Assembly (NCBI GenBank): GCA_964036315.1
Contig: CAXIWW010000817.1
Span: 9,211,501-9,275,500 of the forward strand
Length of the DNA: 64,000 bases
Source: Acanthosepion esculentum
Lineage: Eukaryota; Mollusca; Cephalopoda; Sepiida; Sepiidae
Direction of reading: 5' to 3'
Shown: in pieces, positions 63,401 through 64,000 of the stretch
Numbering within the stretch: position 1 is the stretch's first letter
Layout: the number at the start of each line of letters is the position of its first letter
The notes under the pieces: model-generated
Told to the model about the DNA's origin: nothing
The model's database searches: none
The model's input: the letters and a program-made list of their open reading frames with translations, nothing else
Translations under genes and position numbers: made by a program

Positions 63401-64000
63401 CAACAGCTTATAGCAAAAGTGCCAACAGCTGATTGCAAAAGTGCCAACAGCTGATAGCAAAAGTGCCAACAGCTGATAGCAAAAGTGCCAAAAGCTGATA
63501 ACAAATATGCCAAAAGCTGATAGCAAAAGTTCCAACAGCTGATAGCAAAAGTGCCAACAGCTGATAGCAAAAGTGCCAACAGCACCACAGTGCCAACTAG
63601 TCCTAGGTATGAATATAAACTACATCTGACAGCAAGGCTTCTGATCACAAAGGGTCACAGCTATGAGCAAATAGTGACCCCCCACTAAAAAAGAAACACT
63701 ATGAAATTATAACAATACATGTTTATATAAAAACTTGCGAACAACACCAGTTGATAGCAAAAGTGCCAATAGCACCACAGCTGATAGCAAAATTGCCAAC
63801 AGCTGATAGCAAAAGTGCCAACAGCTGATACCAAAAGTGCCAAAAGCTGATAGCAAAAGTGCCAACAGCTGATAGCAAAAGTGCCAACAGATGATAACAA
63901 AAGTGCCAACAGCTGATAGCAAAATTGCCAACAGCTGATAAGAAAAGTGCCAACAGCTGATAGCAAAAGTGCCAAAAGCTGATAGCAAAAGTGCCAACAG

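Larger units (their letters stand above)
1..64000. repeat. Nested satellite array filling the whole window
   Basis: Every part of the window is made of the same two components: a 22-bp monomer and a spacer of about 167 bp. A hand count of the CCTAGG-type landmark in each spacer gives about 187 units (mean spacing near 340 bp, range about 185 to 838 bp). Landmark spacings cluster near 190, 241, 263, 285 and 307 bp, as expected for a fixed spacer plus whole 22-bp steps. No stretch over 300 bases lies outside this pattern, so there is no room for an ordinary gene. The organism is inferred to be a eukaryote from repeat architecture only; the family is not one I recognise. Confidence 0.97.
38741..64000 (+). 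repeat. Orientation block A3 (forward), about 75 units, right edge open
   Basis: Units run on the + strand for 25 kb and continue past the window end, which cuts a monomer array. It holds the longest array (39888-40523), the 1.12 kb tandem duplication (43.7-46.0 kb), the 1.57 kb copy pair (45.8 and 48.7 kb) and the 263-bp duplication at 59.9-60.45 kb. No gene is seen in it. Confidence 0.93.

Noticed and set aside
1..64000. CRISPR array, because of hundreds of short direct repeats
   Set aside because: The 22-bp repeats abut with no unique spacers, and the interposed 167-bp segment is itself repeated. There are no cas genes.
1..64000. Telomere repeats, rRNA, 5S or tRNA genes within the spacer
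   Set aside because: No telomeric hexamers, no cloverleaf-forming segment and no recognisable rRNA stretch were seen in the spacer.

Overview
This 64 kb window is, end to end, one block of eukaryote-style satellite DNA. I see no protein gene, rRNA, tRNA, intact transposase or CRISPR locus in it. No bacterial or organellar feature is present. The nested tandem repeats, the poly-A tracts in every unit and the multi-scale segmental duplications fit a heterochromatic (centromeric, pericentromeric, subtelomeric or B-chromosome-like) block in a long-read eukaryotic assembly. I do not recognise the repeat family and cannot name the organism.

The repeat has two levels. The inner level is a 22-bp monomer that starts CTGATAGC, carries an A4 tract and ends GTGCCAACAG. 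Its junctions create CAGCTG. The outer level is a unit made of a spacer of about 167 bp (from CACCACAG through ACTAGT-CCTAGG, TGATCA, a poly-A run, an AT-rich stretch and TTGCGAAC), then one leader monomer, then an 8-bp CACCACAG, then n monomers. Unit length is therefore about 197 + 22n. By hand count of the CCTAGG-type landmark there are about 187 units, with n from 0 to about 29.

The units switch direction five times. Calling 'A' the direction in which the monomer reads CTGATAGC on the + strand, the layout is: B 1-1249, A 1252-24100, B 24101-30048, A 30059-34797, B 34798-38730, A 38741-64000. The three B-to-A switches (about 1232-1269, 30033-30068, 38713-38750) are copies of one and the same junction, and the first copy is inverted relative to the other two. 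The two A-to-B switches (24100/24101 and about 34797) are different one-off breaks.

A third level is segmental duplication of several units together: an apparently identical 1.12 kb tandem duplication at 43.7-46.0 kb, a 1.57 kb copy pair at 45.8/48.7 kb, a mosaic family at 11.4-20.5 kb, and copies separated by about 16.7 and 21.5 kb. These are the footprints expected of unequal exchange and conversion.

The many long open frames are a by-product of the monomer. It has no stop in any frame on one strand, and 22 is not a multiple of 3, so all three frames give the same 22-residue hydrophobic pattern. I regard none as a gene. The most interesting leads are the amplified and inverted junction element, the simple 197 + 22n architecture, and a tentative resemblance of the unit edge (hairpin, CTAG, then TC) to head-to-tail Helitron-type ends.
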